Assembly (NCBI GenBank): GCA_023333565.1
Contig: JAJKFH010003627.1
Location: 9,219,501 to 9,283,500 of the forward strand
Length of the DNA: 64,000 nt
Direction of reading: 5' to 3'
DNA from: Puffinus mauretanicus
Lineage: Eukaryota; Chordata; Aves; Procellariiformes; Procellariidae
Position 1 is the stretch's first letter; every line of letters starts with the position of its first letter. This document shows, piece by piece, positions 23,601-37,139 of the stretch. The notes under the pieces were generated by a model. The model searched no databases and was not told the DNA's origin. It worked only from the letters and a program-made list of their open reading frames with translations. The position numbers were made by a program, and so were the translations under genes.

Positions 23601-26600
23601 CTGCCAAATCAGGAAACCGCTGCCACCTCTTTCTTTAACCCAGCTCAGGTTAGACCAGATTTTCCGGTATAGATAACAATTGCACTATTTACATTTCATA
23701 CGCCTAAAGGGAAGACACCCTGGCTTTGCTGAAGCAGATGTCTTAGAAGGAGGCTGAAAGACTAAAAAGCATGTAAAAGCCACAGCAGCCTCTCTGACCT
23801 GCTCCAGCACGGCTCAGGAGATTTCGTCTGCACAGACTGCCCGAGCAGCTGACACGCACTGAGCTGCTCACTGCAAGGTGTCAGAAACGATAAAGCAATA
23901 CCATGGTTTGATTTACTGCCCCGCAAACACCGGCTGGCAGCGGCCACACACGGAGAGGTCAGGCAGCACTGTCCTTTATTAGCATGTCAACGATTGCTGA
24001 GCGAACACGTTCACGGATTAGACTCCCAAAGTTGGAAACGCAAGCATGCTTGGGTATAACTAATTGGAAATAGGCCCTGAATTCCTAATAACCAAAGTTA
24101 TGGTCCTTGGGATTTATGCCAAATTAAAGACAATTAATTTTCCTCTCTTGATTATTACACACCTTAATAGCTCTGTCCTTGAGTCAGTTCCATCCTTGAT
24201 GTGCAGAGCCCTTTAGCTCAGTCTCTAAAATTTGATGTGCATGAAGAACGGTTAATAAGAAAGTTCTGAATCAAATCTGAGTTACCGTATCAAAATCTCT
24301 CATGTTTTACAACAGTGAAAAAACCAATTGGATTCAAAGTCTACTTCAGATCCTAGATTATAAAGGTATTTGCTGCATAGCCTCTGCACTCTAGTCTTTA
24401 GAGGCCTTAAACAATTCCACGTTTCCCTTTAACACGTTCTTTTAAAATATCACATGGCAGTATATACAGATAATCAGGATTGTTTTCATTAAATGATTTC
24501 AGTGAAGTTCACCGGCTTTACTTGATATTCAAAAGACTATTTAACCTTCTCCCAAGATACTCTACTGATGTAATTACAAGCAAGAGATGAGGCACGGCTC
24601 TCCCAGCTGCAACCACTAACAGGAAAGAAAACTTTCTGCTAAGCAGAGGCCCCTGTAAGTCTTTCCTAGAGGATGTAAGAGGCAGGTATCTTCTTGCAGA
24701 TAAGAATACTGCGAATCTTTAGCTCAATACGCAGTGTACAGGCCACTGGTCTAGGGCTAGAGGAGAAGTTAAGAGGGAGCGTGTGTTTAAGGTAGAATAA
24801 CTGCTGGCACTCCTGTTGTAGGCATCCCTCACGCACAAAGTAAACAAGACCATGTGTCCCTTTTCAGAGCTTCAACAGCAAACCCTGCAGCAGGGCATAC
24901 TCTACTGAGGCCCTGAAGACACAGCTGATGGGAGCTCGAACCGCGTGCTCACCTGGGAAGCAAGAGGACACTTGCCAAGGACAGAAGTGGAATTGGCTGA
25001 ACCTCAGCAGCTCACTTTGCTGAGCTGACAACCAACACAAAATGCCAGATGGAGACACCCTGCGCAATGAGTCTCTTGATGTTGGAGATGGCCATGGGGG
25101 CTTCAGACTCCTTGGGAAAACATCTTTCCTTCCAGACAGGGGTTTTTAGACCCGTGACCTGCCTGAGGGAAGACAAAGTAGGTCCCGATCCTATCTGTGA
25201 AAACCAACATAGTCCCAGTCTTCTCCAGACGGCACTCAGTCTCCTCGTGACCGGCCCCATGCCTCAGCAGCTGGAGGAAGATCTTAGGGGTTCCTCTAGG
25301 AGACAGAAATGGCAGGGAAACCACAGACCTATGCAATCTGAGCTGCCTGCTCCCCAGGCTCGCACGCTGCAGACACAGCTCTCCGGCAGACAGTCAGCTG
25401 TTGGGATTTTCATCACATCTCCTCCACAGCAGACCTGAGACAGACCTCTGCAGAGCCCATACAGAGGAAATCATTCCCCATGACAAAGTAGGAGAGGAAT
25501 GTCCCAAACAAAGCCATGAATGTTGCCATCTGAGCTGAAAATCCAAGTTTCATACTGTCTGTTGAGTCCTTGATCTAAGGCTCTAATGTGGCTCTCCAAA
25601 GCAGTTCACTCCACAGGTTTCTTCTCCTCTCTTTCTGCTGAAGTCTGGTTAGGACATACATTTGGTCTGCCCCTGCCTAGAGACAGAGAGGTGCATCCTA
25701 AAAGAATGGGAATACTGTAAAGAGTTGGGGAGAGGAAATCTCTAAGCAGGGAGAGCATGAAAGCCGCCCCTCAGCTTGTGGCTCATGAACAACCCTGGTT
25801 TGCCACAGAACAGCAAATAAACAAAAGTTCACCTCCCCACACATGCAAGCAGCAAGCAAACCAGCAAAATAAATGAAGCAAGTGAAAACCTAATTTTTAT
25901 TTGGTATCATGAGACAACATTACACTGCATAGTCTACATATTTTTTCAGAGAGATCAGAAAGCCCTTGGATTAAAACACCTGAGAATCCCTGGTTTGGGA
26001 AATAGGGCCCTACCGGGCTGCCACATTCTCAAGCTTTGGGCCCAGACCTTGACACACTGAGAACAAAGGCAAAAGGTTGATCCTTCCCAGCAAACCACCT
26101 GCAAACAGAATAAACAGCATCATCCTACATTTACACTGAGAATAGAAATTAAATTAGCAAGTAGATTTTGATCGTGAAGTGACCTTTAAAAATGATTGAG
26201 AGAAGAAAACATTAGCCACCGTTATTTGCTCTGATACAGATCCCTCCTGAAGGCAGCTTTGTGTGCAAAATATTATTGCTAATTTTATTTCACATTTTCA
26301 AACTGCTGTTAAGAATTTAAGATGACTCTTATTTTCTCATTTTTTCATAGACAAGCTTTGCTGTTTTCTTTCTTCATATAAGCACAAATTGGGAAAAGTA
26401 CTGTAGCTGAACTTAAAAGAACTGGACAATTTTATGACGTTTAATAACATTTGTAGCTATAATGGCTAAAAACACTAAGGGTAATGAAATTTCATGCTCT
26501 GGCGCTTAAGGTGTTCTCTTCCTCTTGTCCCACATGCTGCACCGAGGAAATAGTTCATGTCAGTATGGGAAGGAGAAAGCACATTCTCCTTGGAGACACC

Positions 26601-28759
26601 CACAGGGGTTGACTGTGGCTGGAGGTCAGTCACAGCCAGCCAGACTCAGGGCAAACTGCGACACCCTGCCATCTCTTCTCACTCAACTGTGTTTATGACC
26701 ACCATCAACGTACTAACAATTACAGCATTCATTGCACAAATCTTTACGAGTTTTCCAAATGAAAATGGGCTTTTCTTTCTTCCTAGCTTAACCAGGGTTA
26801 CAGAAAGATTGCCAGAAAATACACCTGCTTTATGGCTTCAACAACCACATTTTCGTTCGGTGCTGTCATCGTACTTTGCCGCTTCCTCACTTACATAAAA
26901 CTGCAGAGATTATGCAGAACTCATGTCTGCCTTGTGACAAGCTCTTTTAAAAGTCAACACCATTTAGAATCTTCTTTGACCTTGCATTTAGACAGACATA
27001 ATACCACGTACGACTCCATCCGGCACACAAATGCACTTATTCACATGTCAAGAAAGACAAGGGTTTTGACTGCTAATGCCTTCTCTTTGCATGCGAGGCC
27101 AGATTTGCCTAAAGCCCAAATTAAGGCAGGCTTGCACTTTCAAACTTTGGTAACCTCTTATGGTAGCCACCTTTTTTTTTTAACTAAAAAAACCCCAAAC
27201 GTTGACACAGTGTAATCATTGAGCTGTAGTCCGTAAGCCATTTCTTAGTATCATCTCTAAGCCATTTAATCCTTGCAAAGGTTTCAGACATTGGATGGCC
27301 CTTCGCCACTTATTCTTTTGCATTTCATATCTGATATTTTAAGTAGTTAAGCCTGAACTATCTACCATGTTATAAGGGATGCCACAGAGAACGAGGTGGC
27401 AGTCAGGTTGTACCAGATGATCCAGCAGTCCTTTATGAAGCTCAGAACATCACAGCACAGAATATATGAAGTTCCAGCAGTTTTTCCACTACCCATACAC
27501 CCAGTTTCAGTTCTCTGTTGGCTGCACTTTTATTCCACTGCCTAAAGGCATCTAGCCCAAATCTCTTCATTCCATTGGCCCTATGTCTCTCTCCACAATC
27601 CAGTTTTGTTGGGAATGGTAGAGCCGTCCACCTTTGCCAGCCTGTCCCTCGGGAACATACTCCTGCTTTCTGAAACAAACTTGCTCTGAAGAACAGTATT
27701 TCATCTGGCTTTGCCTCTGTCCAGCTATTTATCCACTTAGGTAACACCATCTACATCAAATACCAGCAGCATGTGATGGAAAAAAGCATTAAAATGTTGT
27801 CCAGTCCCAACCATCTGCCTGTAAAACTCAGTATTCCTACAACTGGCTGTCTCATTACTGTCTGTATTTTAGTCAACAAAACAAAAGACTGAAACCTCAT
27901 ATGTTGTCACTACCTCAATTGGCAGGAATCACAAAGTTTCCACATCTGCGCACAAGAGCAGCCCACAGGGATGCGGGGTCTCCTTCCCTTGAGCTGTTCA
28001 ACTGGCCCCACAGCTGTGGGGATGGAGAGCTGCCATGTCCCCGTCTGCCAGTTTCAGGAGGGGATGGAGCCCTTTGGTGGAGTGCAGGAGAACAATATTT
28101 TTTATAGCACCTGGAACTAAGCAGGGGTGTAAAGAAAAGTACAAGCAGGCAGGGAGAAATTCATTGCATGTGAGGGTTTGGGGACATTCGAGGAGCAAAG
28201 AGTGTGCTTCACAGCTTACAGGGTCAGGCATGTCCCTGTGCATCTCCCAGCTGCGCTGAAAAAATTTGCTGTTCCTAGTGTGGAGCAGAGAGGTGGCGAA
28301 CGCTACTCTGAGTGTTTTGAGCAGGTTGCAACAGGCTGTGGCTCTGGTGGGACAGGTTTGTCAGCACTGCCTGACCTGCCTTTGCCGACAGCTACCCGCA
28401 GGCTGATCTCCTGAACAGGAGGAGGTGCGGAGGTCTGAGCAAGTGAGCTGGTCCCCCGCATGCCCCGGGGCTGAGGAGATCAGGCAAAGCCAAGCGGCTG
28501 CAGCATGCCACGACCAGGAGGCTGCTGGCACTTTGCCTTGCCTGGGTTTGTATTAGAATTGGACTAAGTGAGCTGATCAGTTGAACGATGAGCACAATTT
28601 GTCAGGCTGACCTGCAAAGCGTGCCCCGTCCCCCCTTGCCGTGGTACAGAGGTGCCAGAGCCCCTCTTTGCAAGGAGTGTGCTGCAATCCCGTCTGCTGC
28701 CGCTTTATGAAGAGCTTCTCATAAACTTGCCCATTTGCAAGCTGCATGCAGCACAAGGC

Positions 28760-28965
28760 ATTGCTGCAAACTCATAATTAAATTCATTACCCCATACAAT
28801 TTTAAGCCATTCTTCAAATAATTACAGTAATTTGATAAGCAGAAATCACATAAACCTGCTGCAGTTTTATCTCTCCCATTTGCTGTCTAAAGGAAAATGT
28901 GTGAGTAATTAGTCGAATGATAACAGTCCGGGTTATGCAAGCAAAACAAAATTAATATGATCCTT
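28760..28965. promoter_or_regulatory. AT-rich cluster of TAATTA-type sites beside a CpG island
   Basis: Within about 200 bases there are repeated homeodomain-core motifs: cataattaaattcattac near 28773, aataattacag near 28817, gagtaattagtc near 28903 and aaattaatatg near 28950. They sit directly next to the CpG island that starts near 28985. A perfect 12-base palindrome, gctgcatgcagc, lies at 28741-28752. Dense TAATTA cores are common in vertebrate developmental enhancers. Conservation cannot be judged from one sequence. Confidence 0.35.
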
Positions 28966-28984
28966 ACTCAAAAAAATTTAAAAT

Positions 28985-29670
28985 AAAACGAAAGCGATGA
29001 CACCTTAGGCAGCGTGGGGTGGGAGCGAGGGGAATGGCAAGAGTCAAAGGGAGCGTGAGGAAGGCAACGCTGGCCACGCTCCCCACGCCCGCTGCGGAGG
29101 CTGCTCCCGGGAGCAGCCGACCTGCAGCTATGGCTCCTCTCTCCCGGGAAAGTCACGTCAGGTAACCTTGGTAACTTCGAGGCCCGGCGAAGGCAGGGGA
29201 GGCGGGAGGCGAAAGCTTCCTGCAATATTCACGGGACCATGACAGAACATTCATTAGCGCTCTAATGTCAGGAGGAATCAGCAGCCCGGGCGGCCGCGCC
29301 GCCCCACTCCGCTTCTCACCGTGTTTATGAGGTTCCTGACCTTTCCTGCTACGAAGCGGGCAAGTCGGCAAACTGCAGCTCGCAGCGCGCTGAGGCACGG
29401 GGAGGAAACAGCAATGAAAAATTCACACCTGCCGGCCTCTCCGGTGAGCTCGAACTTGCGAATTGAGAACTGGGGAATGAACAACACGCACCATCTCTCG
29501 CAGGCCCTGGCCGCCCTTTGGGCTCACCTGCCTCCCTGGCTGCCGAGGCACCTCCAGGCAGATGCAAATCCACCGCAGGCATGAACGCCGCAAACGGCGG
29601 GGGACCCACCGCCACGTGCCCCAAGGACTGTGTCAGCACCCCGCTTTGCAGCGGGGGCAAACGGAGATAA
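28985..29670. promoter_or_regulatory. Intragenic CpG island (candidate alternative promoter or enhancer)
   Basis: I counted about 50 CpG dinucleotides by eye across roughly 690 bases, densest at 29281-29400 (the gcggccgcgccgcc block), against a CpG-poor background on both sides. The observed CpG frequency is near that expected for the GC content, which satisfies the usual island idea. Read on the gene's minus strand it contains good donor sites, for example cag|gtgagcc with GT at 29527-29526 and acg|gtgagaa near 29319, so an alternative 5' exon of PTPRF could start here. No TATA box or convincing coding exon was identified. It could equally be an enhancer or a noncoding-RNA promoter. Confidence 0.55.
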
Positions 29671-30191
29671 AAAGAGGTGGAACTGGAGGCTATGAATATG
29701 TCGTGATTAGCACAGACCCCAACTCCCTGCGTGCCTTGTGTCCTGCTCCGTCCACACGACCGCAAATTCAGAGCCAGAGGTGGCAGAAGTCCTCTCTGCA
29801 CAGCCACAGACTCCCTGAACGCTACCGAAAAACATTAGGTGACTAAAGAGTTAATAAACCCAAAAGGGCCAAGGATGAGTTTCGCTAGAGATAAAGAACA
29901 TGGAGCATGCTAGGCTGAAATAGAAACGTGGCCTGGCCACAAGATCAATAAAGAGGAGAAGGCTGGAGCTGTGGTTACTCTGGTGCTCGGATTAAGAGTT
30001 TCATCGGGTTTCTGCAATCAGATCTGATGATCCCACCAAAGGAACAAAGGGAAGGCTCCAGGCCCTCATTTCACAGAGGAGCGAACGAAGAGTCATCAAT
30101 TTTCTGAAAGTGACTTTATGCCTCGTTAAGACCCATCTAAATTATATACAAGATGACTTCCAAGTAATGGAAAAATGAATCCGCAGACAGT

Positions 30192-30230
30192 CCTTTTCTT
30201 TTTTTTTTTCTTTTTTTCTTTTCTTTCCTT
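30192..30230. repeat. T-rich low-complexity tract
   Basis: A nearly pure T run broken by single C residues, reading ttttctt repeats. Typical of simple low-complexity DNA or an A-tail relic read on the other strand. Confidence 0.8.
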
Positions 30231-30517
30231 AAGGATGTGTCTCCAATCAGCCTGAAACCAAACACTTGTTTCGGGGAAAAAAATTCCCATCGCTACAGGG
30301 AGATATTTCAAAATGAGCACTTCAGTTTTAAATGCAGCTGCACCTTTCACGCTCCTCTTCTTCCCCTAGAGCTTGGAGCACCCTGGCCAAGAAAAGCGAT
30401 TCAAGTCCTAAGCACCACAGATAATAAGCAATTAATGAACTCAAGCAAGATTAGCTTTAAATACCACACTTTCCAGGGGAATCAATCTCAATGTGGCAGC
30501 TCCACAGATATTTGTGG

Positions 30518-30530
30518 TTTTTTTTTTTTT
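30518..30530. repeat. Poly-T run
   Basis: Thirteen consecutive T residues. Length-variable in assemblies. Confidence 0.8.
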
Positions 30531-33500
30531 AAAAGATCTTAAAATGAAAGAAATTTCACATCCTTAATTCAGAAATAAAAAAAAGGGTTTGCTGAGTAAG
30601 CAAGTTCAATGCAACATAAAAAGGGGAGGAACACTACACTGGGACAAAACCCCACACATTCTTTTAGCATGTATTTTACCAGCTGCTAAAATCGGAGTCA
30701 GTTATGAGTGCATGAAGGAAAAATATATCACAGAGGCTGCACCTCCTTCCACCACACGGCCACAGCCCGTGACCCTTGACGAGCTGCTGGGGCCGACCTG
30801 ATGGCTGCCCAGGCGCTGGCGCGGCTCTGCTGCTGCCCTCCGTCCCCAGAGCCACACACCTTGCTAGGGACAGGCGACATCTCTTCATTGTGAAGCTGAT
30901 TCAAAACTGGGGCATGTCACCAGGAAGGATGATGGATTCACCGCTGCTTGGGATCTTTCAGAGGAGATTAAAAAAATTATAAAAAGTCTTCCTCCCGTCT
31001 GCCGGAGAAGCTGCGTCGCTGGTGCATGTGTGTAGAAAAGGCAGTTTGGGCTCGTAGGCCTGAGGGTGCTGCCTGGTTTGGGAAGCCAAATTGCTGAGCC
31101 CCAGCACCCGCCTCGCTGAGCGGGCCAGAGGCAGGAGTGGATGTTTGTGTTGCCCCCAGCGCACATGTAACAGCTGCAACAAGACAACTTCTAATCAATT
31201 CCCACAGCCAGGGCTTCAGACAACGGTCTGCTTTGCTCAGGGAGGGATTTTATTTGCAGTGTGTCCATGGTTTTGCTTCCTTCCCAGCTTTTCTTAGGGC
31301 AGCAGAGAGCAGTTATAGGTTGGGCTGGAGAGAGCGATGGTTAAGGGCTGCCCCAGGAACAATCCCACAAAATATACACAAGTGGGCGGATTGGAAATAC
31401 TAATGAACCTCTGGGGCGAGAAAGTGGACAAGGACCGTGGGAGAGGGAGGGAGGGCTGCTTCCCCACCTGAGCAGCCCAGTGCAGCTTGCAGGGGTGGCA
31501 TGAGCCCCCTGCAAACATCCCCCTTGCTTTGTGGGGGCTTCGTCGTCAGCGGCTCCCCTGAGGCTCCCGCTCTCCAGCCGTACCTGGGGTGGGTTTCCTG
31601 TGCAGTGAGATGCCCGGGTGTATCGCAGGACTATCTGTGACTGCCCAAGATGTGAGGACATTGGGACAGATAACCTAATCTCCCTTCTGATCTCACACTA
31701 CGGAAATCTCAGGACTCTGCTGACACAGCAAAACTGGCAGCGAACTCTCTATTTCAGCTGTGAGTTTCCACTAGGGTCTGTAATCAATATGAACAAATCA
31801 GGCAGCAGGAAACAACCGCTGCCATTTTCCCTGCTTTAACCAGATCTATCCTGTGTCCCTGCCAGAAAACAGCTAAAAGCCCCAGCATGGGTGACTGCAG
31901 TGAGTCCCCAGCAGCCCTGGGACGGGGCCACGCTGCCGCAGCCTCGCAAGGTGCTGGCCCTGCCGCCGTGGCTGCCGCCGGGCTGGCAGGGCAGCTGGCG
32001 GAGCACTGCAGGCCTGCGGCACTCCAGACATTTGTCACAATTATTGGGGATTTACGAGGACAGGGATCCTGTCAGTTGTCTGTAATTTCACTCTGAATGA
32101 TACCCCTCTCTGTAGGCAGTAGTCTCTGAATTAAGCCACCCTGGAGGGAGAAAGGGAGAGATCCCCATTGAATGCCTCTTTGACAGACACGTCACCTAAA
32201 CAAGCTCTTCTGCGCAGCTCCCGAACGCCCGCTGGGCCCTTGGAGCCAGTTAGTGCCCACAAAACCCAGCCCAGCGGCATGTCTCACAGCTGTGACAGGA
32301 TGGCCGCTGGGCACCAAAGACAGAGCCCAGCCCTCTGCAAGCTGGCACACGTCCCATCTTGGCTATGCTGGAGATGTGCACGGGTACTAAAACCAAACAA
32401 AGCGCGCGGGGATCTGCATTAGCTGATTGTCTTCACACGGCATTGGCAGCTGCAACTACTAGAAACAGTTGCCCGTACAAATCTCTGAGCCAGCAAAGGC
32501 AACACCCCTAAAAGCATAACACAAAACACTTTAAAGAGGAGCGCGAGCACGCGGTAACAGACACATTTAATTGAGACGCTACCTGCAGCTGTCCCATACA
32601 TACACATCCAGAAACCACACCGCCCTGCTTCAATTTGCCTAATATCAGTTTTGTACTATAGCAACACAGCAAGCGCTTTGCTCCCTTTGCAAATCACGAA
32701 GACTTAGCTCTTGGAATGATACCTGATTGCAGGCAGTGATTTTTGTGTAACAGCTCATCTTTTCCATACCTGAAACTCTGGAAGAAGGAAGTACTTCAGG
32801 GGGGAATACAGACTGTAGTAGAAGGCACGCCATGCACCTCTTTCTATGAAACTATAATCCTAAGACTTCACAGTTCACACAGTTCCACTTACTGTACTAC
32901 AGAGGCATCTTTTGCACTAGCAGAAATGTTGTACAATTCATTTAATAATCATCAAAAATCTTTTTAAATAGGTGTTTTTAACAGTTGTGCTAGATTTTCT
33001 AACTTTTTTGTTACACAGCATCATGGTAATTCTTTCTGCAGGGCTACATACTGAGGAACAGAACGGTACCACTATTGCTGCTCTTTAGGTCTTTAAACTT
33101 CTATCTTTTAAAGCAACCAATTCTTGCTAGTGCACGTTTAACTTTTCATAGACGATTATATGAGTTCTTATACCCATTATTTCACGTGTGTTTTCAACAA
33201 TCCTCAGTTTCAAGAGGACATCAGTATCACCATAACCTCCCATGGGATACTCATTTGGGGACATAAATTTTGAATGTCTTACAGCACCTACAGCAAAACC
33301 AAATTCCACAAATTGTATTTCAGTGGTATGTGTCAGGGAGACTGGCCAGTGACTGCATATTTATGACTGTAACTAACTGCCCTGTCTTCAAGTGGAAGAA
33401 CCACTTTGCACAGGGTACTGACTACAGAGAAATTTTGAAGGGAATCTGAAGTCAAGTAAGTATGTATTTTGGAGAGAGCTGAGAGGAGGTTGTAAACTCT

Positions 33501-34022
33501 CACAGCTTTCCTAGAAAACTGTATTTCAAAGCATTCTAGTTGAATTCTCCATTTAGTAATCTGTATTTGAGTACTTCTTAGAGACTGGCTGGCTATATTT
33601 AAAAATATTCATGACAACCCTCTTTTTGAAGCGAAAGGAGCTCCAGAGCATCCCTGGCAGACAGAGCTTATAAACTGCAGCAGGGACACGGAGAAAGCTT
33701 GCGGAGTTCACAGTGCAGGAGAGGGAAAGCTGCTATGCCGAGGCAGCATACGCCGCTTATTAAACTCTGCAGGTCCAAAGAGAGTGGGCAGGATTGCCAG
33801 TCCTGAGTAATGCACAGCTCCGTATGAACAGGATTTTAGTACGTGCTACTGCCTAGCGCAGCTTCAGCCCATCACTGCTGGGCGTCTACAACAAAGCTGC
33901 TGCCTACTCCCCATGCAGCACATCTTCAAATGCCCAGGGAGAACTACTGCCCACTATGCATGCTCATAAAGAAGCTCGGGCTGTGGTTACAGTAGATATT
34001 TGCAACTGTTATGAGGTGCTCT

Positions 34023-34071
34023 AAAAAACAAAAAAAAACACAACAAAAAAAAACAACAACAAAAAAAAACC
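34023..34071. repeat. A-rich (CAA)n-like simple repeat
   Basis: Forty-nine bases of A interrupted only by single C residues, including caacaacaa units. It could be a degenerate A-tail of a retrocopy, but no retrocopy was recognised next to it. Confidence 0.85.
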
Positions 34072-37000
34072 AACTCAGTCAAGCGCGCGCTGTCTTTACA
34101 GACAGATTTTCTTTTTCAAACTTCACTTGAGCTGCATATGGCTCTGTAAAGAGCCATTCTTTTCTAAGCATCCTGGCTTTGACAACCATAGCCCAGATTT
34201 TAACATTTCAAACAATTCAGCCACCACAGAAATTTGAGCTAATGAGGAAATGTGCCAGTGTACTGTATCATTTTGCATGAGAGCAGGAGGGAGAGCAGAA
34301 AAGATGCAGAAGGTCTAGGCAAGGCAGCAATTGAAAGAACAACTCATAAGAATGTGCAGGCTGGGCCAGGTGGGCTCCCTGAGGCTTAAAGCCCACAAGA
34401 GTCTCAAAGATGCTCTTCAGCTCAGAAGGTGAAAACGGCCATAGCTGCCAGTTTGCAGTGGGACTAGACGGGAGCACAATTGACTGGACTGGTTTGGCAA
34501 GTCTTAAAACATCTCTCTGGAGAGAAAGAGTCTAACTAAACACCAAGCTGAAGTAACACAGCTACACCATCCCAATGACTGTGCACAGATAAGCTATGGG
34601 ATGCAGCGATGCCAGCAGAGAGGGAGGAGGTCTCAATACAAATGCAACCATCTCCACCCTCCCAACAATTATGCGCATTACATCCAAATACCAGAAAGCA
34701 TTAAGTCGTTAAGGAAATGCAGACAGAGGCAAGAAGTAATAGGGTCTCCACCACTAGTTTTTTATTTTGTTTTGTTTTTAACCTTGCGGAAAAAGGGCAA
34801 AGACTTATGGTCAGGCAACTTTACAAGAATGGTATAAGGAAGAAAGGAATTTCATTTGTTTCATCTAAACCCCTCTGGGCAGAGCTGGCATTAGACTGAA
34901 GTGAAGTATGCCACATGCCTCAATGGGAAAAAAGCAGATGGTGATGATAAGAGGACGAATATTTCTGCTTCCCATCTCTGAGTGCTCCATTTATTCTTAA
35001 CTAGCTGTTTCCTGCTCAGTGCAGCAGATGTTGCTCCTCCCTGAGCACAGCTGACCCACCCTAAACATTGTGGCAAATTCGGATTCTGGATCACTGGGGT
35101 CTGGGCCTCGGTTCCACCAAGCGTGAAAATGACCCTAACGTCTTTCTGTGTTTTCTAGCTATAGTTACAAGTAATAGGAGACATACAATAATTTAATGAA
35201 AATAGCTTGCTAATGAATAATGACCATAAGAGAAAGGGTGAGCTTTGTGTTCTTACCTAAAAATAGAACAGTGACATGGTTAGTTATGAGCCAGTTCCAG
35301 AGGAAAAAGTGAGATACCAAAATCCGTACCTGACAACTGTGGTTACTGACATGCCAAACAAGGCAATCAGTGTCAAATAACCTGAGAACAACCCTGCTGC
35401 CACAGGCCAAGCTTAGTCCACAGCCATGCTCCTACAGGCCACCTAACTTGGATGACAAGAGGTGCTCCTGCTAACGGAGTATGACTGCCCTAGGAGCTGA
35501 TGAACAAAGTTATGTTCTTGCACCATCTGTTACCTGTCAGCTTTCCCACAGAGTTTGTTCTTGGGTAGTGTGTAACCGGCCAAGCTGGAGGACGGATGCT
35601 TTAGTTTAGTTAAACCTTTAGTTTATACCAGATGTGCTGGCAGCTCTGTGCTCCATTTTCTTTTCCTCCTAACTGACAGTTGAGAAAACTTGACAGCATT
35701 TTACATCAGCTGCGGCATTGCAGCTACATCCTTTCCCACTCGCAGGGCTGCCAATTTCTCTCCAGCAACCTTGAGAAAGATTCCTTTTCTGGGAAGTTGA
35801 TGACATGCGAGCCCCGCACCCACATAACCCGTCCATCCCGGCTCTCGTCTCCTGAAAGAGCTGTTCTCAGTTCTGCGCCGTGCCAATGGGCTGAGAGTCG
35901 GGGTTTGTTGTTAGTGGTCAGTCACTAGCAGAACACGGTCTCAAAGATCAACTGTTCCCTTTACTCTGACCTTACTGGCAAGTCCCAAACCAGCACAAAA
36001 AAGCTCAGCCTCAGTTTCCGAGTCTGTTTTCACAGCGACCTCCCCGGACCGCCGCTGAGCCAGTTCCATGGCTCGTTCTCACCTGAACTCTGGATGTCCC
36101 GTTAGGACTCATAGCACTTTGATCCAGCAGCGTTTTAGTACAGCTAGCGTCCCTCTGAGACCCCAGAGCAGAGACCTGCACTTTCCTGTAAAGGAATTTA
36201 AGTTGCCATCTGATGCAGAGATGAAATTGCAAGGCGGAAGGACCTAGTTAACCTTGTGATGGAAGCAGTGTGCCTGCGAAGATGGAGAGGAAGATTTGCC
36301 GCTAATTCGTGTGATTGCTTTCTGTGTTTTTCTCCATGCCACCCCATCGGACATTACTTACCGATAAGCACAAATTTCATTTCATTCACACTTCAAAATA
36401 ACCTGAATGAAAACCAGTTCTTTGCTGTTTTCAAGGAAAAGATCTAACCAGAACCACAAAGCTGAGTTAATCCAGAAATTACCTGCTATATTTCCAGGTA
36501 AAAATTATAAAACCAGAAAGAGCATTTGGTCTTTCTGACCCGCCTGACCCGCCGTATCAGACAAATTCCATGCAGCAGCCCTTTGCACCCGCCTTGTGCT
36601 CTATTTCCACCTACGCTGGGCTGAAAAGTCTTGCAGAAAGGTGTCTAGCGTTAGATAACATCAAGAGATAGAGAAGCCAACACTTCCAGCGTCAAATCAG
36701 CCCCACTGTTGGAGATCTGAGCCTTATTTGTGCTTGAATTTCTCTGGTTTCAGCTTCCAGTTATTGATTCTTGTTCTGGCTCTGTCTGATAGATTAAATG
36801 GTCATTCTTTGCAGCTAGCGTCTTCTCTCACTTTAGGTACTCCACAAATATTTCACCTCTTGCTCTTCTTTCTTTTAAGTATAGCACACAGAGCTTCAAG
36901 TCTCTTTCTGTATGGAATATTCTTCCATTTGTAGATTAATTCTCGTGGCCTTTTACGTACCCCATATTGTAGTTAGGGCCTGCATTCCTCGTTGTCAGAA

Positions 37001-37120
37001 AAAATATGGGCATGTAAAACCTTTGTTACTGCACTTGCCCTCAGGGTAATGTTGGGCAGAGGAACAAAAGACAAGAACCATCTCTCAAAAAAATTTGTAT
37101 TCCTAGGAAGAATGGCTGAC

Positions 37121-37139
37121 CTCTCTCTTTCTCTCTCTC
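37121..37139. repeat. (CT)n microsatellite
   Basis: A ctctctctttctctctctc run, one base short of perfect alternation in two places. Confidence 0.75.

Larger units (their letters stand above)
11080..28680 (-). other. PTPRF: PTPRF upstream intron, proximal part: no recognised gene
   Basis: Sequence on the 5' side of the Ig2 exon. I searched the minus strand for Ig1 signatures (GGVASFVCQATGEP, MKKGKKVSSQRFEV, IYECTATNS) and saw none. It holds a purine-rich tract near 14862-14950, a run of four CAG units near 17404-17415, a moderately CpG-rich patch at about 23430-23600, and a G-run at 22958-22971. There are several open frames over 100 codons without recognisable similarity, the longest at 17321..17947. 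Otherwise I see nothing specific. Confidence 0.55.

Noticed and set aside
25040..25640. Possible retrocopy: several open frames, including a 40-odd-codon hydrophobic minus-strand stretch near 25560-25430
   Set aside because: The pieces do not join into one protein, no family is recognisable, and there is no poly-A tail or target-site duplication.
29349..29807. 152-codon minus-strand open frame in the CpG island as a PTPRF N-terminal exon
   Set aside because: No signal peptide and no Ig1 sequence. An alternative untranslated first exon remains possible but is not supported as coding.
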